A stretch of 64,000 nucleotides of DNA, taken from assembly GCF_031458235.1 (NCBI RefSeq), contig NZ_JAVDYB010000001.1:3369001-3433000 (forward strand). Direction: 5' to 3'. Origin of the DNA: Catenuloplanes atrovinosus (GTDB lineage: Bacteria; Actinomycetota; Actinomycetes; Mycobacteriales; Micromonosporaceae). Below are positions 44,261-53,255 of the stretch, piece by piece. The first letter of the stretch is position 1; the number at the start of each line of letters is the position of its first letter. The notes below the pieces were generated by a model. It worked only from the letters and a program-made list of their open reading frames with translations, was not told the origin of the DNA and searched no databases. The position numbers and the translations under genes were made by a program.

Positions 44261-45862
44261 ATGAAACGCATAGCAGCCCTCGTGACCACCGTGGCCCTCC
44301 TGGCCGCCTGCGGGTCGAGCAGCGAGGACACCAACCTCGACCAGAACCGGGCCGGCGCGATGGAGAACTACGCGGTCGGCACGCAGTTCAAGGCCACCGC
44401 GCCGGTCACGTTCACCATGCTCTACAGCGACCACCCGAACTATCCGATCAAGAACGACTGGCTGTTGTGGAAGGAAATGGCCGCGCGGACCAACGTGACG
44501 ATCACGCCGTCCGTGGTCCCGGCCAGCGACTACAACCAGAAGCGCAACCTGGTGGTCTCCGCCGGTGACGCGCCGTTCATCATCCCGAAGGTCTACGCCG
44601 GGCAGGAGACGCCGTTCGTCGCGTCCGGCGCCGTGCTGCCGGTCAGCGACTACCTCGACCTGATGCCGCACTTCAAGGAGAAGATCGAGAAGTGGGGCAT
44701 GGCGCCGCAGATCGACCGGCTGCGCCAGGAGGACGGCAAGTTCTACATGCTGCCCGGCATGCACGAGAAGGTCTGGCAGGACTACACGCTGGCGGTGCGC
44801 ACGGACGTGATGCGCGAGCTGAACCTGCAGACGCCGAAGACCTGGGACGAACTGCACACCGTGCTCAAGGCGATGAAGGCGAGGTACCCGGACTCGTACC
44901 CGTTCTCCGACCGCTTCTCCATCCCGGACCCGGGCGGCAACCTGCTCAACATGATCTCCGTGGCGTACGGGACCACCGGCGGCTGGGGATACGACACCAC
45001 CACCTGGGACGCCGCGCAGCAGAAGTTCGTGCTGACCGGCGCGATGCCGCAGTACCGGGACATGCTCACCTACCTGCACACGCTGGTCGCCGAGGGGCTG
45101 CTCGACCCGGAGAGCTTCACGCAGACCGACGACCAGGCCAAGCAGAAGCTCGGTGCCGGTAAGACGCTGGTGATCAGCAGCAACGCGCAGTCGCTGCCGA
45201 CCGACTACCGGCCGCTGCTCAAGGACGGCGCCGAGATGGCGAAGATCCCGTTCCTGGCCGGGCCGGCCGGCGAGGTGACCAGCTACAACCGGCTGGAGAG
45301 CGGCATCATGATCACCGCCAAGGCGCGCGAGTCGGAGAACTTCGTGGCGCTGATGCAGTTCATCGACTGGCTGTTCTACTCCGACGCCGGCCAGGAGTTC
45401 GCCAAGTGGGGCGTCGAGGGCGTCACGTACACCAGGGACGCGGCCGGCAAGCGCACGCTCGCCGACGACGTGGACTTCGCCGGTCTCAACCCGGACGCGC
45501 CCAAGCACCTGCAGAAGGACTTCGGCTTCCAGGGCGGCAACTTCTCCTACGGCGGCACCACCGAACTGCTGCACTCCATGTTCTCCGCGGAGGAGCAGGC
45601 GTTCCAGGCCGCGATCGCGCACAAGCAGCCGATCCCGGTGCCACCGCCCGCGCCGCTGTCCGAGGAGGAGCGCGAGCAGGTCACGCTCTGGGAGACGCCG
45701 CTGGACGACTACGTCACCCAGCAGACGCTGCGGTTCATCCTCGGCCAGCGCGACCTCGCCGAGTGGGACGCCTACGTGGCGGAACTGGCCGCGAAGAACG
45801 GGACCGCCTACGTCGACATGATGAACGAGGCCAGGACCCGCTACGCGGACAAGAACCGATAG
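44261..45862 (+). CDS. ABC binding lipoprotein, LplA-like
   Basis: A 533-residue extracellular solute-binding lipoprotein: signal RIAALVTTVALLAAC with lipobox, VTFTMLYSDHPNYPIKNDWLLWKEM, and WYTPMLP-type contact region represented by KFYMLPGMHEKVWQDY. Its length and sequence fit the large LplA/YtcQ-type oligosaccharide-binding proteins. It delivers substrate to the two permeases encoded just upstream. Confidence 0.94.
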   Translation: MKRIAALVTTVALLAACGSSSEDTNLDQNRAGAMENYAVGTQFKATAPVTFTMLYSDHPNYPIKNDWLLWKEMAARTNVTITPSVVPASDYNQKRNLVVSAGDAPFIIPKVYAGQETPFVASGAVLPVSDYLDLMPHFKEKIEKWGMAPQIDRLRQEDGKFYMLPGMHEKVWQDYTLAVRTDVMRELNLQTPKTWDELHTVLKAMKARYPDSYPFSDRFSIPDPGGNLLNMISVAYGTTGGWGYDTTTWDAAQQKFVLTGAMPQYRDMLTYLHTLVAEGLLDPESFTQTDDQAKQKLGAGKTLVISSNAQSLPTDYRPLLKDGAEMAKIPFLAGPAGEVTSYNRLESGIMITAKARESENFVALMQFIDWLFYSDAGQEFAKWGVEGVTYTRDAAGKRTLADDVDFAGLNPDAPKHLQKDFGFQGGNFSYGGTTELLHSMFSAEEQAFQAAIAHKQPIPVPPPAPLSEEEREQVTLWETPLDDYVTQQTLRFILGQRDLAEWDAYVAELAAKNGTAYVDMMNEARTRYADKNR

Positions 45863-45868
45863 ACCGCC

Positions 45869-46531
45869 ATGCGGGTACGTCCGGGAGCACCCGTCCTCGA
45901 CTCGGCCTTCGCCCGGGTCTGCGCGCTCGTCCATCGCCTGCTCACGGTCGGCGTCTGGACGGTCGTGGCCTGCTCCCCCACCGTCGCCGCCGGGCTCGCG
46001 CTCGGCGGCGACGTCCGCAACCTGCCGCTGCTGGCCGTGGCCGCGCTGCCGGTCGGCCCGGCGGTCGCGGCCGCGCTGCACGCGCTGCACGCGCACCGGC
46101 CGGACCTGGCCGACCTGCACCCGTCCGCGGACTTCCGGCGCGGCTACGCGCGGCGCTTCGGCGGCGCGCTGCGGATCTGGGCGCCGTTCCTGGCGCTGCT
46201 CACCGTCCTGGCGATCAACCTGACCCACCTGGAGGTGGCCGGGGTGCCGGGCTGGTGGGCGGTGCCGCTGACGCTGATCACCGTGGCCGCGTGCCTGTGG
46301 GTGGCGGTCGCGCTGGCGCTCACCGCGCTGACCGCGCGGCCGGCCCGGCAGGTGGCGCGGCGCGCGGCGGACACGCTGATGACCCGGCCCGGCGTGACGT
46401 TCACGGTCGCCGCGCTGCTGGTGGTGGCCGCCGCGGTCACGCTCGCCGGGTCCGAGGCCGCGCTGCTGATCGCCGCGCCGGTGCTGCTGCTGGCGCTGGT
46501 GCGCACCGTCGCGAAGGGTGTGATCGGGTGA
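45869..46531 (+). CDS. YesL-like (DUF624) membrane protein
   Basis: A 220-residue membrane protein with about five hydrophobic segments (LLTVGVWTVVACSPTVAAGLAL, LIWAPFLALL-type region near 110-120, PLTLITVAACLWVAVALALT, and two at the C-terminus). The pattern and the position after an LplA-type binding protein fit the YesL/DUF624 family, common in oligosaccharide operons, for which no molecular role is proven. Its stop overlaps the GTG of the GH42 gene. Confidence 0.75.
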   Translation: MRVRPGAPVLDSAFARVCALVHRLLTVGVWTVVACSPTVAAGLALGGDVRNLPLLAVAALPVGPAVAAALHALHAHRPDLADLHPSADFRRGYARRFGGALRIWAPFLALLTVLAINLTHLEVAGVPGWWAVPLTLITVAACLWVAVALALTALTARPARQVARRAADTLMTRPGVTFTVAALLVVAAAVTLAGSEAALLIAAPVLLLALVRTVAKGVIG

Positions 46532-48510
46532 GGGTCCTGTTCGGTGGCGACTACAACCCGGAGCAGTGGCCGGAGCGGGTGTGGAAGGACGACTACCGGC
46601 TGTTCGACGCCGCCTCGATCAACACGGTCACGCTGGGCGTGTTCACCTGGGCGCTGACCCAGCCGCGCGAGGACGCCTACGACTTCACCGCGCTGGACGC
46701 CGCGGTGACCCGCGCCGTGGCCGAGGGCCGCACGATCTGCCTGGCCACCGGCACCGGCGCGCACCCGCCGTGGATGGCGCGGGCATACCCCGAGGTCACT
46801 CGCGTGGACTTCGAGGGACGCCGGCACCGGTACGGGCAACGGCACAACTCCTGCCCCTCCTCCCCCGCGTTCCGCCGGTTCTCCGCCGCGGTCGCCGGCC
46901 GGATCGCGGCCCGGTACGCGAGCGTGGTCACCGCGTGGCACGTCGGCAACGAGTACGGCGGCGCCTGCTACTGCCCGCTCTGCGCGGCGGCGTTCCGCCG
47001 CTGGCTGCGCGAGCGCTACGGCGGCCTGGACGCGCTGAACGAGGCCTGGTACACCCGGTTCTGGTCGCACACGTTCACCGACTGGGACGAGATCGAGCCG
47101 CCGAACGCGCTGACCGAGCACTGGCGCGGCCCGGACCACACCGCGTTCCAGGGCATCACGCTGGACTACCTGCGGTTCACGTCGGACGCGATGCTGGCGA
47201 ACTTCCGCGACGAGAAGGCCGCGATCCGGGCGTCGTCGGACGCGCCGGTGACCACGAACCTCATGGGCATGTACAAGCCGGTCGACTACCACCGGTGGGC
47301 GCCGCACCTGGACTTCGCGAGCTGGGACAACTACCCGCCGGACGACACCGCGCACGCGCGGATGGCGTTCACCCACGACCTGATGCGCGGGATCAAGGGC
47401 GGCGCGCCGTTCTGGCTGATGGAGCAGACCCCGTCGACCACCGCGTCCCGGCAGGTCAACCCGGTCAAGCGGCCCGGCGTGATGCGGCTGTGGAGCTGGC
47501 AGGCGGTCGCGCACGGCGCGGACGCGGTGCTGTTCTTCCAGCTACGGGCGAGTCGCGGTGCCTGCGAGAAGTACCACGGCGCGGTGATCGGGCACGCCGG
47601 GCGGGACGACACGCGCGTGTTCCGCGAGGTGGCGGCGCTCGGCGCGGAGCTGCGCGTGCTCGGCGGCGTCACGCTGGGCGCGCGCACGCCGGCCCGGGTG
47701 GCGCTGCTGTTCGACTGGGACAGTTGGTGGGCGCTGGAGATGACCGACGGGCTCAACCGGCACCTGCGCTACACCGAGATCGTGCTGGCGTACCACCGGG
47801 CGGTCTGGGCGTGCGGCACGGACCTGGACGCGGTCGCGGTCACGGCCGATCTCAGCGGATACGACGTGGTGCTCGCCCCGGCGCTGCACGTGCTGGCGGA
47901 CGGCGTGGCCGAGCGGCTGGCCGAGGTGGCCGCGCGCGGCGGCACGGTCGTCGTCACGTTCCTGTCCGGGCTGGTCGACGCGCACGCCCGGGCGTACCTC
48001 GGCGATCCGCCGCTGACCTCGCTGCTCGGCGTGCGGGTGGACGAGTGGGACTCGCGCGAGCCGGCCACGGTCAACCCGGTCACGCTGCCCGGCGGGCCGG
48101 ACGTGGCGGCGCGCCTGCACTTCGATCTGATCACGCCGGTGACGGCCGCGGTCGAGGGCGTCTACGGCGCCGACTTCTACGCGGGCACGCCCGCGGTGAC
48201 CCGCAACGAGTACGGCGGCGGCGAGGCCTGGTACGTCGGCACCGCGCTGGAGCAGGCCGGCGTGGACCGGGTGGTGCGCCGCGCGCTGGACCGGCACGGG
48301 CTGGCCGGGCCGTACGCGGACGTGGCCGGCCTGGAGGTGGCCACGCGGGTCACGGCGGACGGCGTACCGCTGACGTTCCTGCTCAACCACCGCGACGAGC
48401 CGGTGGAGGTGGTCGCGGACCGGGACGCCACGGACCTGCTCACCGGTGCCCCCGTCACCGGCGGCGCGACGCTCCGGCTGGCACCGAAGGACGTCCTGAT
48501 CCTGCGGTGA
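46528..48510 (+). CDS. GH42 beta-galactosidase
   Basis: A 660-residue glycoside hydrolase family 42 enzyme. The start LFGGDYNPEQWPE is diagnostic; the acid/base Glu142 is in WHVGNEYGG and the nucleophile Glu299 in FWLMEQTPS. Cysteines around ACYCPLC and HNSC suggest the GH42 metal site. The C-terminal trimerisation-type domain (VALLFDWDSWWALE) and a final beta domain follow. It cleaves terminal beta-galactosides (or arabinosides). With no signal peptide it acts on imported sugars. GTG start overlapping the YesL-like stop. Confidence 0.95.
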   Translation: MRVLFGGDYNPEQWPERVWKDDYRLFDAASINTVTLGVFTWALTQPREDAYDFTALDAAVTRAVAEGRTICLATGTGAHPPWMARAYPEVTRVDFEGRRHRYGQRHNSCPSSPAFRRFSAAVAGRIAARYASVVTAWHVGNEYGGACYCPLCAAAFRRWLRERYGGLDALNEAWYTRFWSHTFTDWDEIEPPNALTEHWRGPDHTAFQGITLDYLRFTSDAMLANFRDEKAAIRASSDAPVTTNLMGMYKPVDYHRWAPHLDFASWDNYPPDDTAHARMAFTHDLMRGIKGGAPFWLMEQTPSTTASRQVNPVKRPGVMRLWSWQAVAHGADAVLFFQLRASRGACEKYHGAVIGHAGRDDTRVFREVAALGAELRVLGGVTLGARTPARVALLFDWDSWWALEMTDGLNRHLRYTEIVLAYHRAVWACGTDLDAVAVTADLSGYDVVLAPALHVLADGVAERLAEVAARGGTVVVTFLSGLVDAHARAYLGDPPLTSLLGVRVDEWDSREPATVNPVTLPGGPDVAARLHFDLITPVTAAVEGVYGADFYAGTPAVTRNEYGGGEAWYVGTALEQAGVDRVVRRALDRHGLAGPYADVAGLEVATRVTADGVPLTFLLNHRDEPVEVVADRDATDLLTGAPVTGGATLRLAPKDVLILR

Positions 48511-48511
48511 C

Positions 48512-49306
48512 TCAGCGCTTGACCGCGACCGCGCCGGTCATCTGCACGTGGACGTCGTTCTCCGCCGGGTCGACGCCCGGCTCCGGCCGCCAGTGGTGGA
48601 CCGGGACCACGCCCGGCTCCTCCAGCTCCAGCCCGCGGAACAGGCCGCGCACCTCGTCGTCGGTGCGCGGCTTCGCCGGGATGCCGCGCGCCTTGTAGCT
48701 CGCGGCGGCGCCGACCGCCTGCAGACTGTTCGCCGTGACCGTGGAGATCGCCAGCGCGCTGCCGGCCGGGACCGCGGCGAGCAGCGCGTCGATGATCGCG
48801 TGCGCCTCCGCCTCGTCCGTGATGAACTGCAGCACCGCGATCAGGCTGATCGCCACCGGCCGGGACAGGTCCAGCGTCTCGCGCAACTGCGGCGCGGCCA
48901 GGATGGCGGGCACGTCGCGCAGGTCCGCGTCGAGGTAGGCGGTGGCGCCGGCCGGGTGCGAGGTCAGCAGCGCGCGGGCGTGCGCCAGCACCAGCGGGTC
49001 GTTGTCCACGTACACGATCCGGGACTCGGGCGCGATCTCCTGCACCACCTCGTGCAGGTTCGGCGAGGTCGGCAGCCCGGTGCCGATGTCCAGGAACTGG
49101 CGGATGCCGTGCTCGCGGGCCAGGTGGCGAGCCACGCGCACCATGTAGTGCCGATTCTCCCGCATGGAGATCGGCAGGCTCGGCGAGGCCTGGAGGATCG
49201 CCTCCGCCGCCTTGCGGTCGGCCTCGAAGTTGTCCTTGCCGCCCAGCAGGAAGTCGTAGATGCGGGCGGAGTGGGCAACGGTCGTGTTCAGCTCAAGCGG
49301 CGGCAC
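48512..49306 (-). CDS. SAM-dependent methyltransferase (DUF574/Methyltransf_19)
   Basis: A 264-residue protein of the actinobacterial DUF574 methyltransferase family: SARIYDFLLGGKDNFEADRKAAE, RENRHYMVRVARHLA, motif I QFLDIGTGLPTSPNLHEV, and YVDNDPLVLAHARALL. Numerous paralogues occur in actinomycetes; substrates are unknown. GTG start. It is convergent with the GH42 gene, whose stop lies 1 base away. Confidence 0.93.
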   Translation of the reverse strand: MPPLELNTTVAHSARIYDFLLGGKDNFEADRKAAEAILQASPSLPISMRENRHYMVRVARHLAREHGIRQFLDIGTGLPTSPNLHEVVQEIAPESRIVYVDNDPLVLAHARALLTSHPAGATAYLDADLRDVPAILAAPQLRETLDLSRPVAISLIAVLQFITDEAEAHAIIDALLAAVPAGSALAISTVTANSLQAVGAAASYKARGIPAKPRTDDEVRGLFRGLELEEPGVVPVHHWRPEPGVDPAENDVHVQMTGAVAVKR

Positions 49307-49388
49307 GCTGTGAAATCTACTCGCCCGCGGTCCCGGATGGACAGACGGGTTCGCCGCCGTCCGCGGTCACGGCGGGTGACCGACGGGT

Positions 49389-49586
49389 TCAGGCAAACGC
49401 GAGACGCAGCCAGGCCCACAGTTCCTCCGATCGGTGCGCGACCCGGGCGTGGACCGCGGGCAGCGTGCGCCGCAGCCAGGCGCGGAACGACTCCGGTGTG
49501 TCGAGGATGCGCTGCTGATCAGCGCGGCTCTCCCGGTCGAGCGCGGTGACGATCGCCCGGCGGTCGCGGTGGTCGACCTCGGTCAC
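49389..49586 (-). CDS. Small protein, last in the GTPase-like operon
   Basis: A 65-residue polar, helical protein (MTEVDHRDRRAIVTALDRES; FRAWLRRTLPAVHARVAHR; ELWAWLRLAFA). No family recognised. The GTG start overlaps the stop of the 59-residue gene. Codon use matches the neighbours, which supports a real gene. Confidence 0.6.
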   Translation of the reverse strand: MTEVDHRDRRAIVTALDRESRADQQRILDTPESFRAWLRRTLPAVHARVAHRSEELWAWLRLAFA

Positions 49587-49762
49587 CGGTTCGCCCGGCT
49601 CTCCCGGTGCGCCCGGTCGACCAGCCGGACCAGGTCGGGTGCGCGGCAGCAGCCGGCTGCGCGGTGCCGGAGCATGGCGCGCAGCAGGCCCGGCATCCGG
49701 CGGCGGGCCGGCGTGACGCGGCGGCGCGCCAGGCCGGTGGCCGCGGCGGTGAGCTGGCTCAT
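49583..49762 (-). CDS. 59-residue Arg-rich protein
   Basis: A small basic protein (MSQLTAAATGLARRRVTPAR; LLRAMLRHRAAGCCRAPDLV) between the GTPase-like gene and the 65-residue gene, overlapping both by ATGA/GTGA. Two adjacent cysteines are present. No known family. The double coupling argues that it is translated. Confidence 0.55.
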   Translation of the reverse strand: MSQLTAAATGLARRRVTPARRRMPGLLRAMLRHRAAGCCRAPDLVRLVDRAHRESRANR

Positions 49763-50325
49763 CTGCCCTCCTCGAAGATCTCGCGGTGCAGCCGGTCGAG
49801 GTTCCAGCCGGCCTCGATCGAGTACGGCACGACCCGGACCCGGCCGGCGGTGGTCCAGGCGGACGGGATGACGCCGGCGGCGGCCTCGGACAGCGTGCGG
49901 CGGATCAGGTCGGCGCCGGCCGGCTCGGCGGCGCTGCCCGGCAGCCCGGTGAGCCGGGCGTCGAACCGGCCGACCGCGAGCACCAACCGGGTCCGGGCCG
50001 CGACGAACCGGGCGTGGTCCCGCCAGAAGAGCTGGTCCTGGCGGTACGTCCGGACGGCCGCGTGGGTGATCCAGACGAGCACGTCCGCGTGCGGCAGCCA
50101 GCGGCGGTGATGCGCGTCGTAGTCCGTGTCCGCGGCGATGCCGGGCAGGTCAACGACCAGCCAGGACCGGCCGTTCGCCGCTCGCAGCCGGTGCGCGGAC
50201 GGGCCGGTGCGGCACTCGCGCAGCGGGTCGGTGTCCAGGCCGAGCGCGAACAGCCGGTTCAGCGTGAGGCCCTTGCCGACCCCGCGTCTGCCGACGAAGA
50301 CCGCGGTGGGAAGGGAGCGTCGCAT
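49759..50325 (-). CDS. Degenerate GTPase-like P-loop protein
   Basis: A 188-residue P-loop protein. The G1 motif reads VFVGRRGVGKGLTLNRLF, with Gly where Ser/Thr normally coordinates Mg; G3 is VVDLPGI (D-x-x-G); the G4 region is LVLAVGRFDAR in place of N-K-x-D. The order and spacing resemble small Era/TrmE-type GTPases, but nucleotide binding or specificity may be altered. It starts 10 bases after the LuxR-type gene and overlaps the next small gene by 4 bases. Function unknown; a start upstream is possible. Confidence 0.75.
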   Translation of the reverse strand: MRRSLPTAVFVGRRGVGKGLTLNRLFALGLDTDPLRECRTGPSAHRLRAANGRSWLVVDLPGIAADTDYDAHHRRWLPHADVLVWITHAAVRTYRQDQLFWRDHARFVAARTRLVLAVGRFDARLTGLPGSAAEPAGADLIRRTLSEAAAGVIPSAWTTAGRVRVVPYSIEAGWNLDRLHREIFEEGR

Positions 50326-50335
50326 ACCCTCCGGT

Positions 50336-53143
50336 CTACCGCCGCGACGGGCCGGGCACATCCCCTCGATCCGCGGCGGGCACCCCCTCGGCGACCGCCT
50401 CGGCCAGCACCGCGTCCTCGTCCTCGACCGGCTGGATCTCCAGCTTGCCGTGCCGGACCGCACGCATCAGGTTCTCGATGCTCTTGGGCCGGTAGTGCAT
50501 CGCGGCGGCGATCGCGGCGTGCGTGGCACCGTCCAGGTGGAGGCGGATCGCCCGGCGCTCGTGGGCGCCGAGCCCGTGGCCGGTGTGGCGCCCGACCGGC
50601 AGGGACAGCTCGGCCGCGAGCGCGCTTGCCTGCCCATGGTACGCACCGGCGCCGCACTCGCGGAACCCGCGCAGCGCCCGGTCGACGAACCGCTCGGCGG
50701 CGCGCCGCCGGCCCAGGGCGGTCAGGCAGCGGGCCGCGACCATCCGCACCCGGCCGGCCTCCAGCGGCAGCCCCACCCGCTCGGCCGCGCGCAGCGCCGC
50801 GAAGGCCAGGTCACGCGCGGTCGCCGGGTCGCCGGCCGCGAGCGCGATCTGCGCCGCCACCCGGTCCGCGGCCATCCGCGCGGACGCGCGGCCCAGGTGG
50901 TCGTAGCGGCTGCGGAACGCGGTCAGCTCGGCCGTGGCCTCGTCCAGGCGGCCGAGGCGGCTGAGCGCGTCCGCGCGCAGCGGCCCGAACAGGTGGGTGC
51001 CCGGCTCGCCGACGTCCAGCACCGCGGCCAGGTCGTCGGCCGCGGTCAGCAGCGCGCCCGGGTCGTCGCGAGCCTGGGCGAGCGCGGCCAGCCCGCCGGC
51101 GAAGTAGGCGCGCCCGATCCGGGTGACGGCGGTGTTGCCGGCCGAGCGGACCAGTTCCTCCGCGGTCTCCCAGTCGCCGCGGGCCGCATGCGGGTACGCC
51201 CCCAACGCCCGGACCAGCGCGAAGTCCCAGAACCGGGCGTTGGCCTCGGCGTCGTCCGCGGCCCAGCGCGCCAGGTGCACGGCCGCGTCCAGGTCACCGC
51301 GGCGGAACTCGGTCTCGGCGAGGTAGGCCAGCGCCTGGCCGATCCGCAGCGACTCGCCGCGGGTGGCGCGCCGCACCGCCTCGGTCAGGTCGTCCCGGGC
51401 GGCGTCCAGTTCGTCCGCCCAGAGGTGGATCATGCCGCGGGCGACCAGCGCGTCCAGCCCGGACGCGCGGACCAGCGCGGTGGAGCTGGTCAGCGCGGCC
51501 AGCGCCGCCGCGCCGTCGCCGACCATGGCCAGGCCGACGCTGCGGGCGAACCAGGCGAACGTGAGCACGGACGGGTCCCGGGGCCCGAGCGCCAGCGCGC
51601 GGTCGGCGTAGCTGACCGTGTCCTCGTGGCGCAGCTCCACGATGCCGACGATCGCGATCTGGCCACAGATGCGGGCCTCGAGGTCGACGGGCGCGGCGTC
51701 GCCGCCGGCGTCCGGGCCGGCGGGCGCGCCCGCGCTCGCGTCGAGGTCGTCCAGCGCGGCCCGGAAGCCGGCCTGGGCCGCGGGCAGATCGCCGCCGATC
51801 AGCAGCAGGTAGCTGCGCACGTACGACCGCCACGGGCTGGGCGGCAGGTCGTCGAGCGCGTCCAGGTAGCGCGCGGCGGTGGCGATGTCGCCGGAGACGA
51901 GCAGCAGCTCCACCGCCTCGAGCAGCCGGGCCGCGCGGTGCGGGCTGTCGCGCGGGGTCAACTCCAGCGCCTGGGCCAGGAACCGCGCGGCGCGCTGTGG
52001 GCGTCCGGCGCGCTGCTCCGTGCGGGCCACCCGGGCGACCGCCTCGGCGAGGTGCTCGTCCGGGCGGTCGCTGGCCGCGACCCGGTGCCAGACGGTGTCC
52101 CGGTCGCCGAGCTTGGCGGCGGCGCGGTGCAGCGCGCCGCGCCGGTCGGCGGGCAGGCGCGCGTACGCGGCGTCGCGGACCAGCGTGGTGACGAACCGCA
52201 GCCGCCGGCCGGCGCTGCCGGGCTCCTCGTCGAGCAGCCCGGCCTCGACCCCGGCAGCCAGCGCGACCCGCACGTCGGCGCCGTGCAGCTCGCGCACGTC
52301 CGCGACGCTGAACCGCCGGCCCAGCACGGCGGCCGCCATGATCACGTCCTGCACCTCGGCCGGCAGGTCGGCGAGCCCGGCCGCGACCGCGCGGGCCACG
52401 TCCGGCGGCGCGTCCAGCGGCCCGATCGCGGCGGTGAGCGTGCCCGGGTCGTACCGGTCGAGCAGGTGCACCGCGTGCACCGGGTGCCCGCCGGTGATCT
52501 CGTGCAGCCGGACCGCGGCGGCGGTCGGCAGTTGCCGCTTGCGCGCGTGCGCGACGTGCATCAGGTCGTCCACGGTCAGCCCGCCGAGCGTGATCTCGTC
52601 CACCCGGGCCGGGTCGGCGTCGTCCACCCACTGCTGGGCCCGGTCCGGGTCGGCGTCCTGGCCGGCCAGCCGCCAGGTGGGGTCGATGCCGTCCTGGTAG
52701 GCGAGCACGATCAGCAGCGGGTGACCGGTGGCCCGGCCGGACGCGTGGCGCAGCGCGGCCAGCGAGGGCGCGTCGGCCCGGTGCGCGTCGTCGACGAACA
52801 CGATCAGGCCGCCGGCCCGCTCGATCAGCCCGGCCAGCGTGGAGGCGACCAGGAACGGGTCGGCCGTCTCGGCCAGCGGCACCGGCTCGCCGGCCAGCTC
52901 GCGCAGGATCGCGGTGAGCACGGCCCACGGCGAGACGAAACCGGCCCGGTCCGCGCTGACCCGGATGGCGCGCGGCGCACCGTCCATCGTGGTCAGCACG
53001 TGCCGGACCAGCGCGGTCTTGCCGATGCCCGCGGGCCCGTGCACGGCGGCCAGCCGGGGCCCGCCGTCGCGTGCGGCACGCCACGCCCGGTGCAGCATCC
53101 CGGCCTCGGCCGCCCGGCCGACGAACTCGAATCGCTGGCTCAT
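50336..53143 (-). CDS. LuxR-type ATPase regulator heading a four-gene operon
   Basis: A 935-residue protein: Walker A HGPAGIGKTAL (36-43), Walker B region LIVFVDDAHRADAPSL, a long TPR-like middle, and a C-terminal helix-turn-helix (LGAHERRAIRLHLDGATHAAIAAAMHYRPKSIENLMRAV) that departs from classical LuxR (no TVxxHxxxxxxKL). A ~35-residue acidic tail follows. It probably senses a ligand or partner and binds DNA. The GTPase-like gene and two small genes follow on the same strand with minimal gaps. Confidence 0.85.
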   Translation of the reverse strand: MSQRFEFVGRAAEAGMLHRAWRAARDGGPRLAAVHGPAGIGKTALVRHVLTTMDGAPRAIRVSADRAGFVSPWAVLTAILRELAGEPVPLAETADPFLVASTLAGLIERAGGLIVFVDDAHRADAPSLAALRHASGRATGHPLLIVLAYQDGIDPTWRLAGQDADPDRAQQWVDDADPARVDEITLGGLTVDDLMHVAHARKRQLPTAAAVRLHEITGGHPVHAVHLLDRYDPGTLTAAIGPLDAPPDVARAVAAGLADLPAEVQDVIMAAAVLGRRFSVADVRELHGADVRVALAAGVEAGLLDEEPGSAGRRLRFVTTLVRDAAYARLPADRRGALHRAAAKLGDRDTVWHRVAASDRPDEHLAEAVARVARTEQRAGRPQRAARFLAQALELTPRDSPHRAARLLEAVELLLVSGDIATAARYLDALDDLPPSPWRSYVRSYLLLIGGDLPAAQAGFRAALDDLDASAGAPAGPDAGGDAAPVDLEARICGQIAIVGIVELRHEDTVSYADRALALGPRDPSVLTFAWFARSVGLAMVGDGAAALAALTSSTALVRASGLDALVARGMIHLWADELDAARDDLTEAVRRATRGESLRIGQALAYLAETEFRRGDLDAAVHLARWAADDAEANARFWDFALVRALGAYPHAARGDWETAEELVRSAGNTAVTRIGRAYFAGGLAALAQARDDPGALLTAADDLAAVLDVGEPGTHLFGPLRADALSRLGRLDEATAELTAFRSRYDHLGRASARMAADRVAAQIALAAGDPATARDLAFAALRAAERVGLPLEAGRVRMVAARCLTALGRRRAAERFVDRALRGFRECGAGAYHGQASALAAELSLPVGRHTGHGLGAHERRAIRLHLDGATHAAIAAAMHYRPKSIENLMRAVRHGKLEIQPVEDEDAVLAEAVAEGVPAADRGDVPGPSRR

Positions 53144-53217
53144 CAGGGCCGGACATTAGCAACGCGGCCGTACCGTCGATGCGCGGTTTTGTCCGTCTTC
53201 GACGCTGAGGCCGAAAG

Positions 53218-53247
53218 CGGCCCCCTCCCCGGTGCGGGAGGGGGCCG
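53218..53247 (-). terminator. Hairpin terminator after the secreted CBM protein
   Basis: A perfect 12-bp stem (53218-53229 with 53236-53247) with a six-base loop lies 8 bases past the stop of the minus-strand gene. A CTTTC stretch follows on the minus strand. It probably ends that transcript before the LuxR-type gene. Confidence 0.75.
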
Positions 53248-53255
53248 CCGGGCGA

